Source of the DNA: CAWFNW01 sp963817405 | GTDB taxonomy: Bacteria > Actinomycetota > Coriobacteriia > Anaerosomatales > Anaerosomataceae | Length of the DNA stretch: 64,000 nt | Direction of reading: 5' to 3' | NCBI GenBank assembly: GCA_963817405.1 | Contig: CAWFNW010000003.1 | Location: 601,462-665,461 of the forward strand | In this document: one piece after another, positions 23,986 to 32,998 of the stretch | How positions within the stretch are numbered: the first letter of the stretch is position 1 | Layout of the letters: every line of letters begins with the position of its first letter | Translations under genes and position numbers: made by a program | The notes under the pieces: model-generated | The model's input: the letters and a program-made list of their open reading frames with translations, nothing else | What the model was told of the DNA's origin: nothing | Databases searched by the model: none

Positions 23986-26208
23986 GTGGCGGCCACCCTC
24001 CAGGGCATCCAGGCACAGCTGAAGAGCTACAACCCCCTAGCCGACGTGAGCGGCCTTGAGGAGGCGTACGCCTTCGCCGTCGAGAAGCACGCCGGTCAGA
24101 TGCGCAAGTCCGGCGAGCCGTTTGTGAGCCACCCCACGGAAGTCGCGATGATCCTTGCGGGACTCAACCTCGACACCGCCACCTTGCAGGCGGCACTCCT
24201 GCACGACGTCGTCGAGGACAGCGGCGTCAGCCTGAAGGAGATCCGGGAACGGTTCGGCCCAGAGGTCGCCGCCCTCGTCGACGGGGTGACCAAGCTCGGC
24301 CGGATCAAGTTCACCTCCCTCGCCGAGGCTCAGTCACAGAACCTCCGCAAGATGCTGATCGCCATGGCCAAGGACATCCGCGTCATCCTGATCAAGCTCG
24401 CTGACCGGTTGCACAATATGCGGACGCTCGCCGCCCTGCCGGCCGAGAAGCGTCGCGAGAAAGCCATCGAGACGATGGAGATCTACGCGCCACTCGCGCA
24501 CCGTCTGGGCATTTCGCAGATGAAGTGGGAGCTCGAGGACCTCGCCTTCTACTACCTCGAGCCGAAGAAGTTCCACCAGATCCAGCGCATGGTCGCTGAG
24601 AGTCGCCAGGCGCGGGAAGCGTACCTCCAGCAGGTCATCCAGCAGCTGACCGATGAGCTTCTGGCGATCGGCATCACCTCAGAGATCTCCGGGCGGCCGA
24701 AGCACCTGTACAGCATCTACCAGAAGATGTCGCACAAGGGGAAAGACTTCAACGAGATCTATGACCTCATCGCGCTCCGAGTCATCGTCAGCTCGGTCAA
24801 GGACGTCTATGGTGCGCTCGGCACCGTGCACAGCATCTGGCTCCCGGTTCCCGGGCGCTTCAAGGACTATGTGGCGATGCCCAAGTTCAACATGTACCAG
24901 TCGCTGCACACGACCGTCATCGGACCTGCCGGGCGGCCGCTGGAGATTCAGATCCGTACCGAGGAGATGCACCGCACCGCCGAGTACGGCATCGCCGCGC
25001 ACTGGCGCTACAAGGAGGGCGGGCGGACCGACGAGGCGTTCGACGAGCGGCTCGCGTGGCTCCGGCAGATGCTCGAATGGCAGACCGAGCTCAAGGACCC
25101 TCGGGAGTTCATGGAGGCTCTCAAGATCGACCTGTTCGAGGACGAGGTCTTCGTCTTCTCGCCAAAGGGCGACGTGATCTCGCTCCGCCGTGGCTCCACG
25201 CCCATCGACTTCGCCTACGCCATCCACACAGAGGTGGGCAATCACTGCGTCGGTGCGAAGGTCAACGGCTCGATCGTTCCGCTCACGTACGAACTCCAGA
25301 TGGGCGACCGGATCGAGATCCTCACCGCCAAGAACGCGTCGCCGTCGCGCGACTGGCTGAACATCGTCAAGACCTCGTCCGCGCGCAGCAAGATACGGGC
25401 GCACTTCTCGAAGGTCACCCGCCAAGACGACGTGCAGGCGGGCCGGGACGAAGTCCTCAAGGCGCTTCGCAAGCAGGGGTTGGGTTTGGGGAGCCAAGGC
25501 GTCGCGAAGGCTCTCGAGGCGGTCGCGAAAGAAGCGAACCTCCAGTCCGGCGACGACCTGCTCGCAGCGGTCGGCGGCGGCAAGCAGAGTGCGAAGCAGC
25601 TCGTCACAAGACTCATCGGACACTTGGCCGTGGACCAGCGCCCGGCGCAGAAGGCCGAGGAAGAGGCGACTCGCGGGCTGCTGCCGAACCAGCCGATGAT
25701 CGCGCCGCGCTCGAAGCGCCAGAAGCCCGGCGGAGGCGTGAAGGTGGTTGGCATCGACGACCTCCTCGTGCGCCTCGCGCACTGCTGCAATCCGGTACCC
25801 GGCGACGACATCGTCGGCTTCGTCACGCGGGGGCGAGGGGTCTCCGTTCACCGTGCCGACTGCCCCAACGCGGTCGAACTCGTCAGCATCAGCCCCGAGC
25901 GCATCCTCCAGGTGGAGTGGGACACCGGCACCTCGACTACCTATCAGGTCGAGATCCTGATCGAGGCGCTCGACCGCACGCGGATGCTGCAAGACGTGTC
26001 GATCGCGCTCGCCGACGCCGGTGTGAACGTGCTGTCTGCCGCGATCTCTACTGACCGGCAGGGGGTGGCGACCATGCGCTTCCTATTGGAACTTGGCAGT
26101 ATGGAGCAGCTCACCCGGGTGCTCGCTACCGTTCGCGGCATCGACAGCGTCTTCGAAGCACGCCGCGCGCTTCCCGAAGGTTCCCGTCCGAAGAAGCCGC
26201 GCTCGTGA
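23986..26208 (+). CDS. rel: Bifunctional (p)ppGpp synthetase/hydrolase, Rel family
   Basis: A 740-residue stringent-response enzyme. The N-terminal HD hydrolase domain has HDVVED at residues 73-78, intact for hydrolysis. The synthetase domain follows (about 230-350) with YQSLHTTVIGP; then a TGS domain near 400-460 (VFSPKGDVISLRRG), a helical region, a CC/zinc-finger-like stretch with AHCCNPVPGD, and a C-terminal ACT domain. The GTG at 23986 follows GGAGGA; an in-frame extension overlapping recJ was rejected. Being single and intact in both domains, it may be the main alarmone enzyme. Confidence 0.96.
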   Translation: MAATLQGIQAQLKSYNPLADVSGLEEAYAFAVEKHAGQMRKSGEPFVSHPTEVAMILAGLNLDTATLQAALLHDVVEDSGVSLKEIRERFGPEVAALVDGVTKLGRIKFTSLAEAQSQNLRKMLIAMAKDIRVILIKLADRLHNMRTLAALPAEKRREKAIETMEIYAPLAHRLGISQMKWELEDLAFYYLEPKKFHQIQRMVAESRQAREAYLQQVIQQLTDELLAIGITSEISGRPKHLYSIYQKMSHKGKDFNEIYDLIALRVIVSSVKDVYGALGTVHSIWLPVPGRFKDYVAMPKFNMYQSLHTTVIGPAGRPLEIQIRTEEMHRTAEYGIAAHWRYKEGGRTDEAFDERLAWLRQMLEWQTELKDPREFMEALKIDLFEDEVFVFSPKGDVISLRRGSTPIDFAYAIHTEVGNHCVGAKVNGSIVPLTYELQMGDRIEILTAKNASPSRDWLNIVKTSSARSKIRAHFSKVTRQDDVQAGRDEVLKALRKQGLGLGSQGVAKALEAVAKEANLQSGDDLLAAVGGGKQSAKQLVTRLIGHLAVDQRPAQKAEEEATRGLLPNQPMIAPRSKRQKPGGGVKVVGIDDLLVRLAHCCNPVPGDDIVGFVTRGRGVSVHRADCPNAVELVSISPERILQVEWDTGTSTTYQVEILIEALDRTRMLQDVSIALADAGVNVLSAAISTDRQGVATMRFLLELGSMEQLTRVLATVRGIDSVFEARRALPEGSRPKKPRS

Positions 26209-26822
26209 GGCTTCGGCGCCTGGTTCTCGGCATGCTCGACACCAACTGTTGGCTCGTCGACGGCGGTTCCGGCACGCCGGTGCTGATCGTGGACCCCGGC
26301 GACGCCCCCGAGGAGATCCTCGCCGAGGTCGGCGACGCCCCCGTGGCGGCGATCGTGCTCACGCACGGCCACTTCGACCACATCGGCGCGGTTCGCGCGC
26401 TCGTGGAGGCGACCGGAGCGCCGCTGCTCGTGCATGAGGCGGACGCGGCCTCGCTGCTCACGGCCGAGGGCGCCGGCGGGGCCGTCTTCGGGATGCCGTT
26501 CACCGCGCCGCCTGCGCAGCGCCTGCTGCACGAGGGCGACCGGGTCACGGCCGGCGACGTGGAGCTGACCGTGCTCCACAGGCCTGGTCACACGCCGGGG
26601 TCGATCTGCCTCGGCGGCGAGGATCATCTGCTCTCCGGCGACACGCTCTTCGCCGGAAGCATCGGCCGCACCGACTTCCCCGGCGGTGACATGCAGGCGA
26701 TGCGCCGCTCGATCGCGCGCCTCTCGACGCTCCCGGATGAGGTGCTCGTGCACCCCGGCCACGGGCCCGACACCACCATCGGCCGCGAGCGCCGCGTCAA
26801 CCCGTACTTCCCCCGAGCGTAG
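26205..26822 (+). CDS. Metallo-beta-lactamase-fold hydrolase (glyoxalase II-like)
   Basis: A 205-residue hydrolase with the binuclear metal motif THGHFDHIG near residue 55, a later RPGHTPGS, the bridging aspartate in SGDTLF and the final His in HPGHG. These features match glyoxalase II-like and YcbL-type enzymes; the exact thioester substrate is unknown. The GTG start overlaps the rel stop (GTGA), so it is translated from the same message. Confidence 0.88.
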   Translation: MRLRRLVLGMLDTNCWLVDGGSGTPVLIVDPGDAPEEILAEVGDAPVAAIVLTHGHFDHIGAVRALVEATGAPLLVHEADAASLLTAEGAGGAVFGMPFTAPPAQRLLHEGDRVTAGDVELTVLHRPGHTPGSICLGGEDHLLSGDTLFAGSIGRTDFPGGDMQAMRRSIARLSTLPDEVLVHPGHGPDTTIGRERRVNPYFPRA

Positions 26823-26904
26823 CGCCCGTCGACCGTCGCGCCGTCGCCGCTCGGCGAACGCGCGGGGGCCATCCCGTCGCGTGGCGGCGCGTGCCCCGTT
26901 CGGG

Positions 26905-26910
26905 TAGACT
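26905..26910 (+). promoter_or_regulatory. -10 box of the hisS-aspS promoter
   Basis: TAGACT at 26905-26910, 34 bases before the hisS ATG, with an AAGGAAGG ribosome-binding site between. No clear -35 box is seen. Confidence 0.4.
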
Positions 26911-26944
26911 CGGAAGCCGCACCGACCCTCCAAGGAAGGCCCCG

Positions 26945-28216
26945 ATGAACGCACGCGCCCCCAAGGGCACCACCGACATGCTGCCCCGCGTTGCGAGCGC
27001 CTGGGAATACTTCACGCGCACCGCGCAGGAGCTCTTCGCCCGGTACGGGTACGAGCCGATCTACACGCCGCTCTTCGAGCACACGGAGGTCTTCGCACGC
27101 GGCATCGGCGAGGCGACCGATATCGTCTCCAAGGAGATGTACACGTTCCTGGACCGCTCGGAGCGCTCGCTCACGCTGCGCCCCGAGGGCACGGCGAGTG
27201 TCGTGCGCGCCGCGATCGAGCACAATCTGGTACCGCAGGGTTCGGCCGCGAAGCTCTACTACTCGGGTCCGATGTTCCGCTATGAGCGCCCGCAGAAAGG
27301 CCGCATGCGTCAGTTCTGGCAGATCGGCGTCGAGGTGCTCGGGGCCGCCGAGCCAAGCGCCGACGCCGAGGTGATCCTGCTCCTCGTTCGCTACTACGAG
27401 GCACTCGGGATACCCGCCGAGCGGATGCGCCTCCTGGTGAACTCGATGGGGGACGAGAGGTGCCGGCCGGCGTACCGCGACCGGGTGGCTGCCTTCATCC
27501 GCGAGCACGCTACCGATCTCTGTGACGAATGCGTCCGCCGGGCGGAGGGCAACCCGCTCCGAGCGTTCGACTGCAAGAATCCCGGCTGCGTCACGGTTAT
27601 GGCGAACGCGGCGCTCTTGCGTGACAGCCTCTGCGACGACTGCGCCACCCACTACGCCGCCGTCAAGGCGAGTCTTGAGGCGCTCGGTATCACGTATGAG
27701 GAAGCACCGCAGCTCGTGCGCGGCCTCGACTATTACACGCGCACCGTCTTCGAGGTGCAGGTGGACGAGGGCCTCGGCTCGCAGAACGCCATCGGTGGCG
27801 GCGGTCGCTACGACCGCCTCATGCAGGAATACGGCGGGCCGGCGACGCCGGGCCTCGGCTTCGCGCTCGGCTTCGAGCGCACGCTGCTCGCGCTGGAAGC
27901 AGCGGGTGTCGAGATCCCTACGACCGCTCGCTCGGAGGTCTACGTGGCCGCAGTCGACGCGAGCGTGCGCGAGGCGGCGTTCGAGCTCGCGCAGGCCTGC
28001 CGCGATGCGGGCATTGCGACCGAGCTCGACCACCAGGCGCGCAGCCTCAAAGCGCAGTTCAAGCAGGCGGACCGCCTGGGCGCGAAGCTCGTCGTCGTGG
28101 TCGGCCCCGACGAGCTTCAAGCGGGCGAGGTAACGCTCCGCGACATGATGACGAAGGCCGAGGAGCGCGTGCGCGTCGCGGACATCGCGGCGCACGTCGG
28201 CGCGCTGCTCGCCTGA
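26945..28216 (+). CDS. hisS: Histidyl-tRNA synthetase
   Basis: A 423-residue class II synthetase of normal length. Motif 1 is in YGYEPIYTPLFEHTEVFARGIGE (split around the conserved Pro), motif 2 in SGPMFRYERPQKGRMRQFWQ, the histidine-binding LVRGLDYYTRT, and motif 3 in GLGFALGFERTLL. A C-terminal anticodon-binding domain follows. The ATG at 26945 gives the expected start MNARAPKGTTDMLP. aspS follows after 33 bases, the order also found in Bacillus. Confidence 0.97.
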   Translation: MNARAPKGTTDMLPRVASAWEYFTRTAQELFARYGYEPIYTPLFEHTEVFARGIGEATDIVSKEMYTFLDRSERSLTLRPEGTASVVRAAIEHNLVPQGSAAKLYYSGPMFRYERPQKGRMRQFWQIGVEVLGAAEPSADAEVILLLVRYYEALGIPAERMRLLVNSMGDERCRPAYRDRVAAFIREHATDLCDECVRRAEGNPLRAFDCKNPGCVTVMANAALLRDSLCDDCATHYAAVKASLEALGITYEEAPQLVRGLDYYTRTVFEVQVDEGLGSQNAIGGGGRYDRLMQEYGGPATPGLGFALGFERTLLALEAAGVEIPTTARSEVYVAAVDASVREAAFELAQACRDAGIATELDHQARSLKAQFKQADRLGAKLVVVVGPDELQAGEVTLRDMMTKAEERVRVADIAAHVGALLA

Positions 28217-28249
28217 TCGCGAACGACCCAACAAGGGAGGACCCCACCC

Positions 28250-30019
28250 ATGCTCGACGCCCGATACTCCATCCGCAGCCACGTGGCCGGTGACCTGCGA
28301 GTCGCCGACATCGGCGAGACCGTGACGCTCGCCGGCTGGGTCCACCGTCGGCGCGACCACGGCGGGCTGGTCTTCCTCGACCTCCGCGACCGGAGTGGCC
28401 TCGTGCAGTGCGTCTTCGACCCCGACGCGAGCGGCGTCGCGTTCGCGACCGCCGAGCAGGCGCGTCCCGAGTGGGTCGTGAAGCTCACCGGCGCCGTGCG
28501 CCACCGCCCGGACGGCACCGTGAACCCCAACCTCGCCACCGGTGAGGTCGAGGTAGTCGTCACCGCGGCGGAGGTGCTCAACCGAAGCGAGACGCCGCCG
28601 TTCGAGATAGAGGCGGGCATCGAGACCGACGAGGCGCTGCGCCTGAAGTACCGCTACATCGACCTGCGCCGTCCCGAGATGCTCGATGCGCTCCTCATGC
28701 GTGACCGGGTGGCCCAGCGCTTCCGCAAGTCGCTCGAGCAGCGCGGCTTCGTGGAAGTTGAGACGCCCATCCTCACGAAGTCCACGCCCGAGGGCGCGCG
28801 CGACTTCATCGTCCCCAGCCGCATGAACGCGGGCCAGTTCTACGCGCTTCCGCAGTCGCCGCAGCTTTTCAAGCAGCTGCTCATGGTCGCCGGTGTCGAG
28901 CGCTACTACCAGATCGCCCGCTGCTTCCGCGACGAGGACCTTCGCGCCGACCGCCAGCCCGAGTTCACGCAGGTCGACATCGAGATGTCGTTCGTCACGG
29001 CCGAAGACGTCCTCGCGATGATGGAGGACGTGATGCACGAGGTGATGCGGGAGGCCGGCGCGGAGTTCGCCACGCCGCTTCGCCGGCTCACGTACGCCGA
29101 TGCGATGGACCGCTACGGCTCGGACCGACCCGACACGCGCCTCGGTATGGAGCTCCACTGCCTCAAGAGCGTGTTCAAGGACTCGGAGTTCAAGGTATTC
29201 GCAAGCGCACTCGCGGCTGGCGGCCGGGTCAAGGGCCTCAACGCGAAGGGCGCAGGTGACTGGAGCCGCAGCCGCATCGACGCGCTCAACCAGCTTGCCA
29301 TCGACAGCGGCGCCAAGGGCCTCGCGTGGGTTGCTTTCACGAGCGACGGCGAGGTCCGCTCCCCGGTCGCCAAGTTCTTCACCATGTCGGAGATGGCCGC
29401 GCTGACGTCCACGCTGGCCGTCGAGCCGGGTGACCTCGTGTGCATGATCGCCGACGCGCACGACACCGCGAACGAGGTGCTCGGCACCTTGCGCCTGCGC
29501 CTCGCAGACGAGCTCGAGCTGCCGCGCGAGGGCTACGACGCGCTCTGGGTCGTGGACTTCCCGCTCTTCAAGTGGGACGCGGACGAGAAGCGCTGGAGCG
29601 CCAACCACCACCCCTTCACCCGTCCGTTCGACGAGCACGTCGCGATGCTGGAGAGCGATCCGGGAAGCGTGCTGTCGTACTCCTACGACCTCATCATCAA
29701 CGGTCTTGAGATCGGCGGCGGTACGCTCCGCATCCACGATGCCGAGCTGCAGAAGCGCGTCCTCGACGTGCTCGGGCACGACCTCGCGGTCGCGCAGGAG
29801 CAGTTCGGCTTCCTGTTGGAAGCGCTCACGCTCGGTGCGCCGCCGCACGGCGGCATCGCGCTCGGGTTCGACCGCCTCGTGATGGTGCTTGCGGGTAAGC
29901 ATTCGATCCGCGACGTCATCGCGTTCCCGAAGACATCGTCGGGCGCGTGCCCGCTCACCGGCGCGCCGGAGGCGGTCACCGCGCGGCAGCTCAAAGAGGC
30001 GCACCTGCGCGTCGACTGA
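28250..30019 (+). CDS. aspS: Aspartyl-tRNA synthetase
   Basis: A 589-residue bacterial-type AspRS. The N-terminal OB anticodon-binding domain is at about residues 15-105 (VTLAGWVHRRRDHGG), the catalytic core follows with FVEVETPILTKSTPEGARDF (motif 1 region) and RCFRDEDLRADRQPEFTQ (motif 2), a GAD insertion domain lies around 290-410, and motif 3 is GIALGFDRLVM. Whether it is discriminating or also charges tRNA-Asn cannot be told from the sequence alone. A probable 6S RNA gene lies just downstream. Confidence 0.97.
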   Translation: MLDARYSIRSHVAGDLRVADIGETVTLAGWVHRRRDHGGLVFLDLRDRSGLVQCVFDPDASGVAFATAEQARPEWVVKLTGAVRHRPDGTVNPNLATGEVEVVVTAAEVLNRSETPPFEIEAGIETDEALRLKYRYIDLRRPEMLDALLMRDRVAQRFRKSLEQRGFVEVETPILTKSTPEGARDFIVPSRMNAGQFYALPQSPQLFKQLLMVAGVERYYQIARCFRDEDLRADRQPEFTQVDIEMSFVTAEDVLAMMEDVMHEVMREAGAEFATPLRRLTYADAMDRYGSDRPDTRLGMELHCLKSVFKDSEFKVFASALAAGGRVKGLNAKGAGDWSRSRIDALNQLAIDSGAKGLAWVAFTSDGEVRSPVAKFFTMSEMAALTSTLAVEPGDLVCMIADAHDTANEVLGTLRLRLADELELPREGYDALWVVDFPLFKWDADEKRWSANHHPFTRPFDEHVAMLESDPGSVLSYSYDLIINGLEIGGGTLRIHDAELQKRVLDVLGHDLAVAQEQFGFLLEALTLGAPPHGGIALGFDRLVMVLAGKHSIRDVIAFPKTSSGACPLTGAPEAVTARQLKEAHLRVD

Positions 30020-30082
30020 TTGCGCCGCCACTGGTCGAGTCGTCGGTAGCACGGGTCAGATGTGGGTGCTACGATACTAGTG

Positions 30083-30243
30083 CTTCGCCTTGCGACGCTT
30101 CGGCTACAACGGTCGAACCAACACTTCTTGTACGGGAGCCCTATCATTGTCCGGCTGAATGGTATCCCCTCGGGGAAGCAGGATGTCGGTCTGCGGGCAC
30201 CCACCTGCTGAGGCAGGTTCACCTGCCGAAGCGCGCGAGGCGG
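30083..30243 (+). ncRNA. ssrS: Probable 6S RNA
   Basis: A 257-base gap between aspS and the next gene contains a strong RNA fold. Positions 30086-30104 pair with 30225-30242 almost without interruption, including a perfect CGCTTCGGC/GCCGAAGCG block, with a single bulged A at 30095. Inside, GCCC (30138-30141)/GGGC (30195-30198) and CCGGC (30151-30155)/GTCGG (30185-30189) form an apical stem, leaving an open central bubble. The 3' side of the bubble holds a small hairpin, ACCTGC-TGAG-GCAGGT. A long closing stem, bubble and apical hairpin in about 160 bases fit 6S RNA, which mimics an open promoter and traps housekeeping RNA polymerase. A TACGAT -10 box (30070-30075) would start transcription at the closing stem. 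From memory, one Bacillus 6S RNA also lies between aspS and the rarA region. An unknown leader or another structured RNA remains possible. Confidence 0.7.
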
Positions 30244-30276
30244 GGTTGTCAGTATCCATGGGCCGAAAGGGTCGTC

Positions 30277-30822
30277 ATGCGCAGAACCGCTGTAGCTCTC
30301 GTCTTCGCACTGATCGTGCTCACGCTTGTCGGCTGCGGCGGCGCCGCCAAACCAGAAACGGTGGAGCCGACCACCACGCAACAGCCGACAGCGCCCGCCA
30401 TCGCGGTCGAGCCGGTCATCGATCGGTCGCCCATCGAATCGGGCTACCCTGCGCCGTTTCCCGCGATGAAGGACATTGCGCTTCCCGAGGCCGTGCAGCA
30501 GAAGCTTGACGCCAAGCGGCCCATGCTGCTCTTCTTCTACGACTCGGCCCAAGAGATCTCCGCACCCCAGCGCGGAGAGGTCGACGCGGTCATGCGCGAG
30601 TACCGCGGGCTCATCGATTTGGTCACGTTCGACGTGACCTCCGGCAAGGCCGCCGCACCTGGCGATGCCGCGCAGGCTGCTGCGGCGTTTGCGGCCCAGC
30701 TCGACATCAAGAGCACCCCCTACATCATGCTCGTGAACCAGGATGGCGTGGTCACCTGGCGCTGGCTCGGCTATGTCGACAGCGAGATCATCGGCCGGGA
30801 GGTCCTGAGCGCCACCGAGTAG
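30277..30822 (+). CDS. Lipoprotein with thioredoxin-like fold lacking CXXC
   Basis: A 181-residue protein with a lipoprotein signal (lipobox LVGC, Cys20), a Thr/Pro/Glu-rich spacer and a C-terminal domain of thioredoxin pattern: MLLFFYDSAQ where the redox helix would start, LVTFDVTS, and a cis-proline-like segment KSTPYIMLVNQDG. The CXXC pair is replaced by SAQE, so it is unlikely to be a disulfide reductase; it may bind a partner. The ATG at 30277 follows GAAAGG. rarA begins 2 bases after its stop. Confidence 0.75.
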   Translation: MRRTAVALVFALIVLTLVGCGGAAKPETVEPTTTQQPTAPAIAVEPVIDRSPIESGYPAPFPAMKDIALPEAVQQKLDAKRPMLLFFYDSAQEISAPQRGEVDAVMREYRGLIDLVTFDVTSGKAAAPGDAAQAAAAFAAQLDIKSTPYIMLVNQDGVVTWRWLGYVDSEIIGREVLSATE

Positions 30823-30824
30823 CG

Positions 30825-32138
30825 ATGGCGGAGGACCTCTTCAGCGATACTACTGCAGCCGCGCTTCAGACGGGCGCCCCGCTCGCTGCTCGCATGCGTC
30901 CCCGCACGCTCGACGAGTTCGTCGGACAGCAGGACGCGGTAGGGCCGGGGACCGTGCTTCGCGCTGCCATCGAGAGCGACACGCTCTCGTCGCTCATCCT
31001 GTACGGCCCCGCCGGGTGCGGGAAGACGAGCCTCGCGCGCATCATCGCGGGCGTAACGCGCTCGCACTTCTCGGAGATTTCGGCAGTCTCGGCAGGCGTT
31101 AGCGACGTGCGCTCGGCAATCGAAGGGGCGAGAGACCGGCTGTCGTTCTCAGGACAGCGGACGATCCTGTTCATCGACGAGATCCACCGCTTCAGCAAGT
31201 CGCAGCAGGACGCGCTGCTGCATGCGGTCGAGGACCGTCTGCTCACGCTCATCGGCGCCACGACAGAAAACCCGTTCTTCGAGGTCAACGCTCCACTCAT
31301 AAGCCGCTCGCGGGTCGTGGTGCTCGAGCCGCTCACCGACGACGACGTCTCGCAGATCGTTCACCAGGCGATCGAGGACACGGAGCGTGGCTACGGCGGC
31401 ACGGTGGCGCTCGATCCCGAGGCCGGGGACCGCATCGTGCGAGCTGCCGGTGGGGATGCCCGCGCGGCGCTCACCACGCTCGAGCTCGCCGCAAGCGTCG
31501 CTACGCGGGACGCAGACGGCCGTCGCGTGGTCGGCGTCGATGAGGTTGCGGGCGCGACGCAGACGCGCCAGCTCACGTACGACAAGACGGGCGACGCCCA
31601 CTACGACATCATCTCGGCGTTCATCAAGTCGATGCGGGGGAGCGACCCCGACGCCGCCGTCTACTGGCTCGCCCGCATGATCCACGGCGGTGAGGACCCG
31701 AAGTTCATCGCCCGCCGGATGCTCATCTTCGCGTCCGAGGATGTGGGCATGGCCGACCCCCGCGCGCTTCTCGTCGCGCACGCCGCAGTGAAGTCCGCGG
31801 AGTTCATCGGCTGGCCCGAGTGCCGCATCAACCTCGGCCACGCGGCCGTCTACCTGGCGCTTGCGCCCAAGTCGAATGCGTCATACGTCGCCATCGACGC
31901 CGCGCTCGCGGAGGTTCGGAACGGTCCGGCGCGAGCGGTGCCCGACCACCTCCGGGACCGGCATCGCCCGGGTGCCGACACGTACCCGGCCTACCGCTAC
32001 CCGCACGACCATCCGGGCGCCGTGGTCGAGCAGCAGTACCTGCCGGACGGCCTTGCTCGCGGGCGCTTCTGGCGGCCGACCGAGCGCGACATTTGCGGTC
32101 GCCTGGTGGGCGACGGGAAGCCTCCCGAAGCGTCGTAG
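30825..32138 (+). CDS. rarA: Replication-associated recombination protein RarA
   Basis: A 437-residue AAA+ ATPase of the RarA/MgsA/WRNIP1 family, related to clamp loaders. Walker A is GPAGCGKTS, with Ala where Pro is common; Walker B is LFIDEIHRFSKSQQD, a family signature; sensor 1 is GATTENP. The C-terminal half carries YDIISAFIKSMRGSDPDAA and the tetramerisation region with PKSNASYVA. It acts at stalled forks. The position downstream of aspS and the putative 6S RNA resembles the Bacillus order. Confidence 0.95.
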   Translation: MAEDLFSDTTAAALQTGAPLAARMRPRTLDEFVGQQDAVGPGTVLRAAIESDTLSSLILYGPAGCGKTSLARIIAGVTRSHFSEISAVSAGVSDVRSAIEGARDRLSFSGQRTILFIDEIHRFSKSQQDALLHAVEDRLLTLIGATTENPFFEVNAPLISRSRVVVLEPLTDDDVSQIVHQAIEDTERGYGGTVALDPEAGDRIVRAAGGDARAALTTLELAASVATRDADGRRVVGVDEVAGATQTRQLTYDKTGDAHYDIISAFIKSMRGSDPDAAVYWLARMIHGGEDPKFIARRMLIFASEDVGMADPRALLVAHAAVKSAEFIGWPECRINLGHAAVYLALAPKSNASYVAIDAALAEVRNGPARAVPDHLRDRHRPGADTYPAYRYPHDHPGAVVEQQYLPDGLARGRFWRPTERDICGRLVGDGKPPEAS

Positions 32139-32223
32139 GGACTGCCCCTCGGCAATGTCCGGCGAGTGGTGCCAGCTTTGCTACACTGGTCGCACCCGCC
32201 AGCCACGTCGCGAGAGATACTCC

Positions 32224-32565
32224 ATGGACACTGCTTCGGTGCTCGGCATCGTGCTCACCGTGCTCGCAATCGCGCTTGTGGCCTTTGCGATCTACGTGCT
32301 CGTCGTCGCGCTCCGTCTGGCGCGTGAACTCCAGACCACCACGACCGAGCTGCGGACGCGGCTCGTGCCGCTCATCGACAAGGCGGACGCCACGCTCGAC
32401 ATCATGAGCGCCGAGCTGCTGCGCGTGGACGGCATCGTGACCGATATCGAGCAGGTGTCGGGCGCGGTGAGCTCGGCCAGCGACGTCATCCGCGGCCCGG
32501 TGAGCGTGGTGCATGGGCTCGGTGCGGGCATTGCACGAGCGTTCTCCCGAGCGCGCCGCAGCTAG
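32224..32565 (+). CDS. DUF948-like membrane protein
   Basis: A 113-residue protein with one N-terminal membrane helix (about residues 7-29) followed by an amphipathic, probably coiled-coil stretch (ARELQTTTTELRTRLVPL) and a small basic end. This matches DUF948 proteins, often annotated as general-stress or YtxG-like. The ATG at 32224 is preceded by a GAGAGA element, and a TACACT box lies at 32182-32187. It sits directly before an anti-sigma/sigma pair of the general stress type, which fits such a role, but the function is unknown. Confidence 0.7.
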   Translation: MDTASVLGIVLTVLAIALVAFAIYVLVVALRLARELQTTTTELRTRLVPLIDKADATLDIMSAELLRVDGIVTDIEQVSGAVSSASDVIRGPVSVVHGLGAGIARAFSRARRS

Positions 32566-32603
32566 CGTCGCGCCTTGCCAGTGGTACACCGACGGAGGAT
32601 CTG

Positions 32604-32996
32604 ATGGCTGCTGAACTCGTTACCCTGACCGTGCCCAACCGGAGCGACTTCGCCAAGACCGTGCGCATCACGGCCGCCGAGCTCGCCAGCCGCGTCGGCA
32701 TGTCCTACGACGACGTCGACGACGTTCGGATGGCAGCCGAGGAGGCGTTCGTCTACGCGAGCCTCCGCATCGCACCGGAGCAACCCGTTACGTTCACCTT
32801 CGACGTGGGGGAGGGCAAGCTGACCATCACGGTCGGACCGTTCGACGCTTCGCCGGACGAGGGACGCGACTCGGACCTCGGGGCCCGCTACGCGACGTTC
32901 ATCCTCGAGTCCGTCTGCGATGAGGTCGACGTGCTTCGCGAGGGTGCGGCGTGTTCGCTCAAGCTTGTCAAACGCGCCGTGGGCGCGGAGGTCTGA
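32604..32996 (+). CDS. RsbW/SpoIIAB-like anti-sigma factor, degenerate ATPase
   Basis: A 130-residue protein with the HATPase_c fold of RsbW and SpoIIAB: an early DDVDDVRMAAEEAF helix (N-box position) and a late LGARYATFILESVCDEV helix. Two canonical ATP features look lost: the N-box Asn is replaced (EEAFVYA rather than EA-x-x-N), and the DxGxGF G1 box reads VGPFDASPD. It may therefore bind the sigma factor without acting as a kinase. The downstream sigma gene begins 2 bases after its stop. GGAGG lies upstream of the ATG. Confidence 0.8.
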   Translation: MAAELVTLTVPNRSDFAKTVRITAAELASRVGMSYDDVDDVRMAAEEAFVYASLRIAPEQPVTFTFDVGEGKLTITVGPFDASPDEGRDSDLGARYATFILESVCDEVDVLREGAACSLKLVKRAVGAEV

Positions 32997-32998
32997 CC

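Noticed and set aside
26624..30052. 1142-residue open frame on the minus strand opposite hisS and aspS
   Set aside because: It is the mirror of GC-rich codons in two well-recognised synthetase genes; composition is Arg/Val/His-biased and no domain is visible.
30181..30240. Riboswitch (TPP, glycine, cyclic-di-AMP) before the lipoprotein gene
   Set aside because: The core consensus strings of these classes are absent; the long closing stem and bubble fit 6S RNA better.
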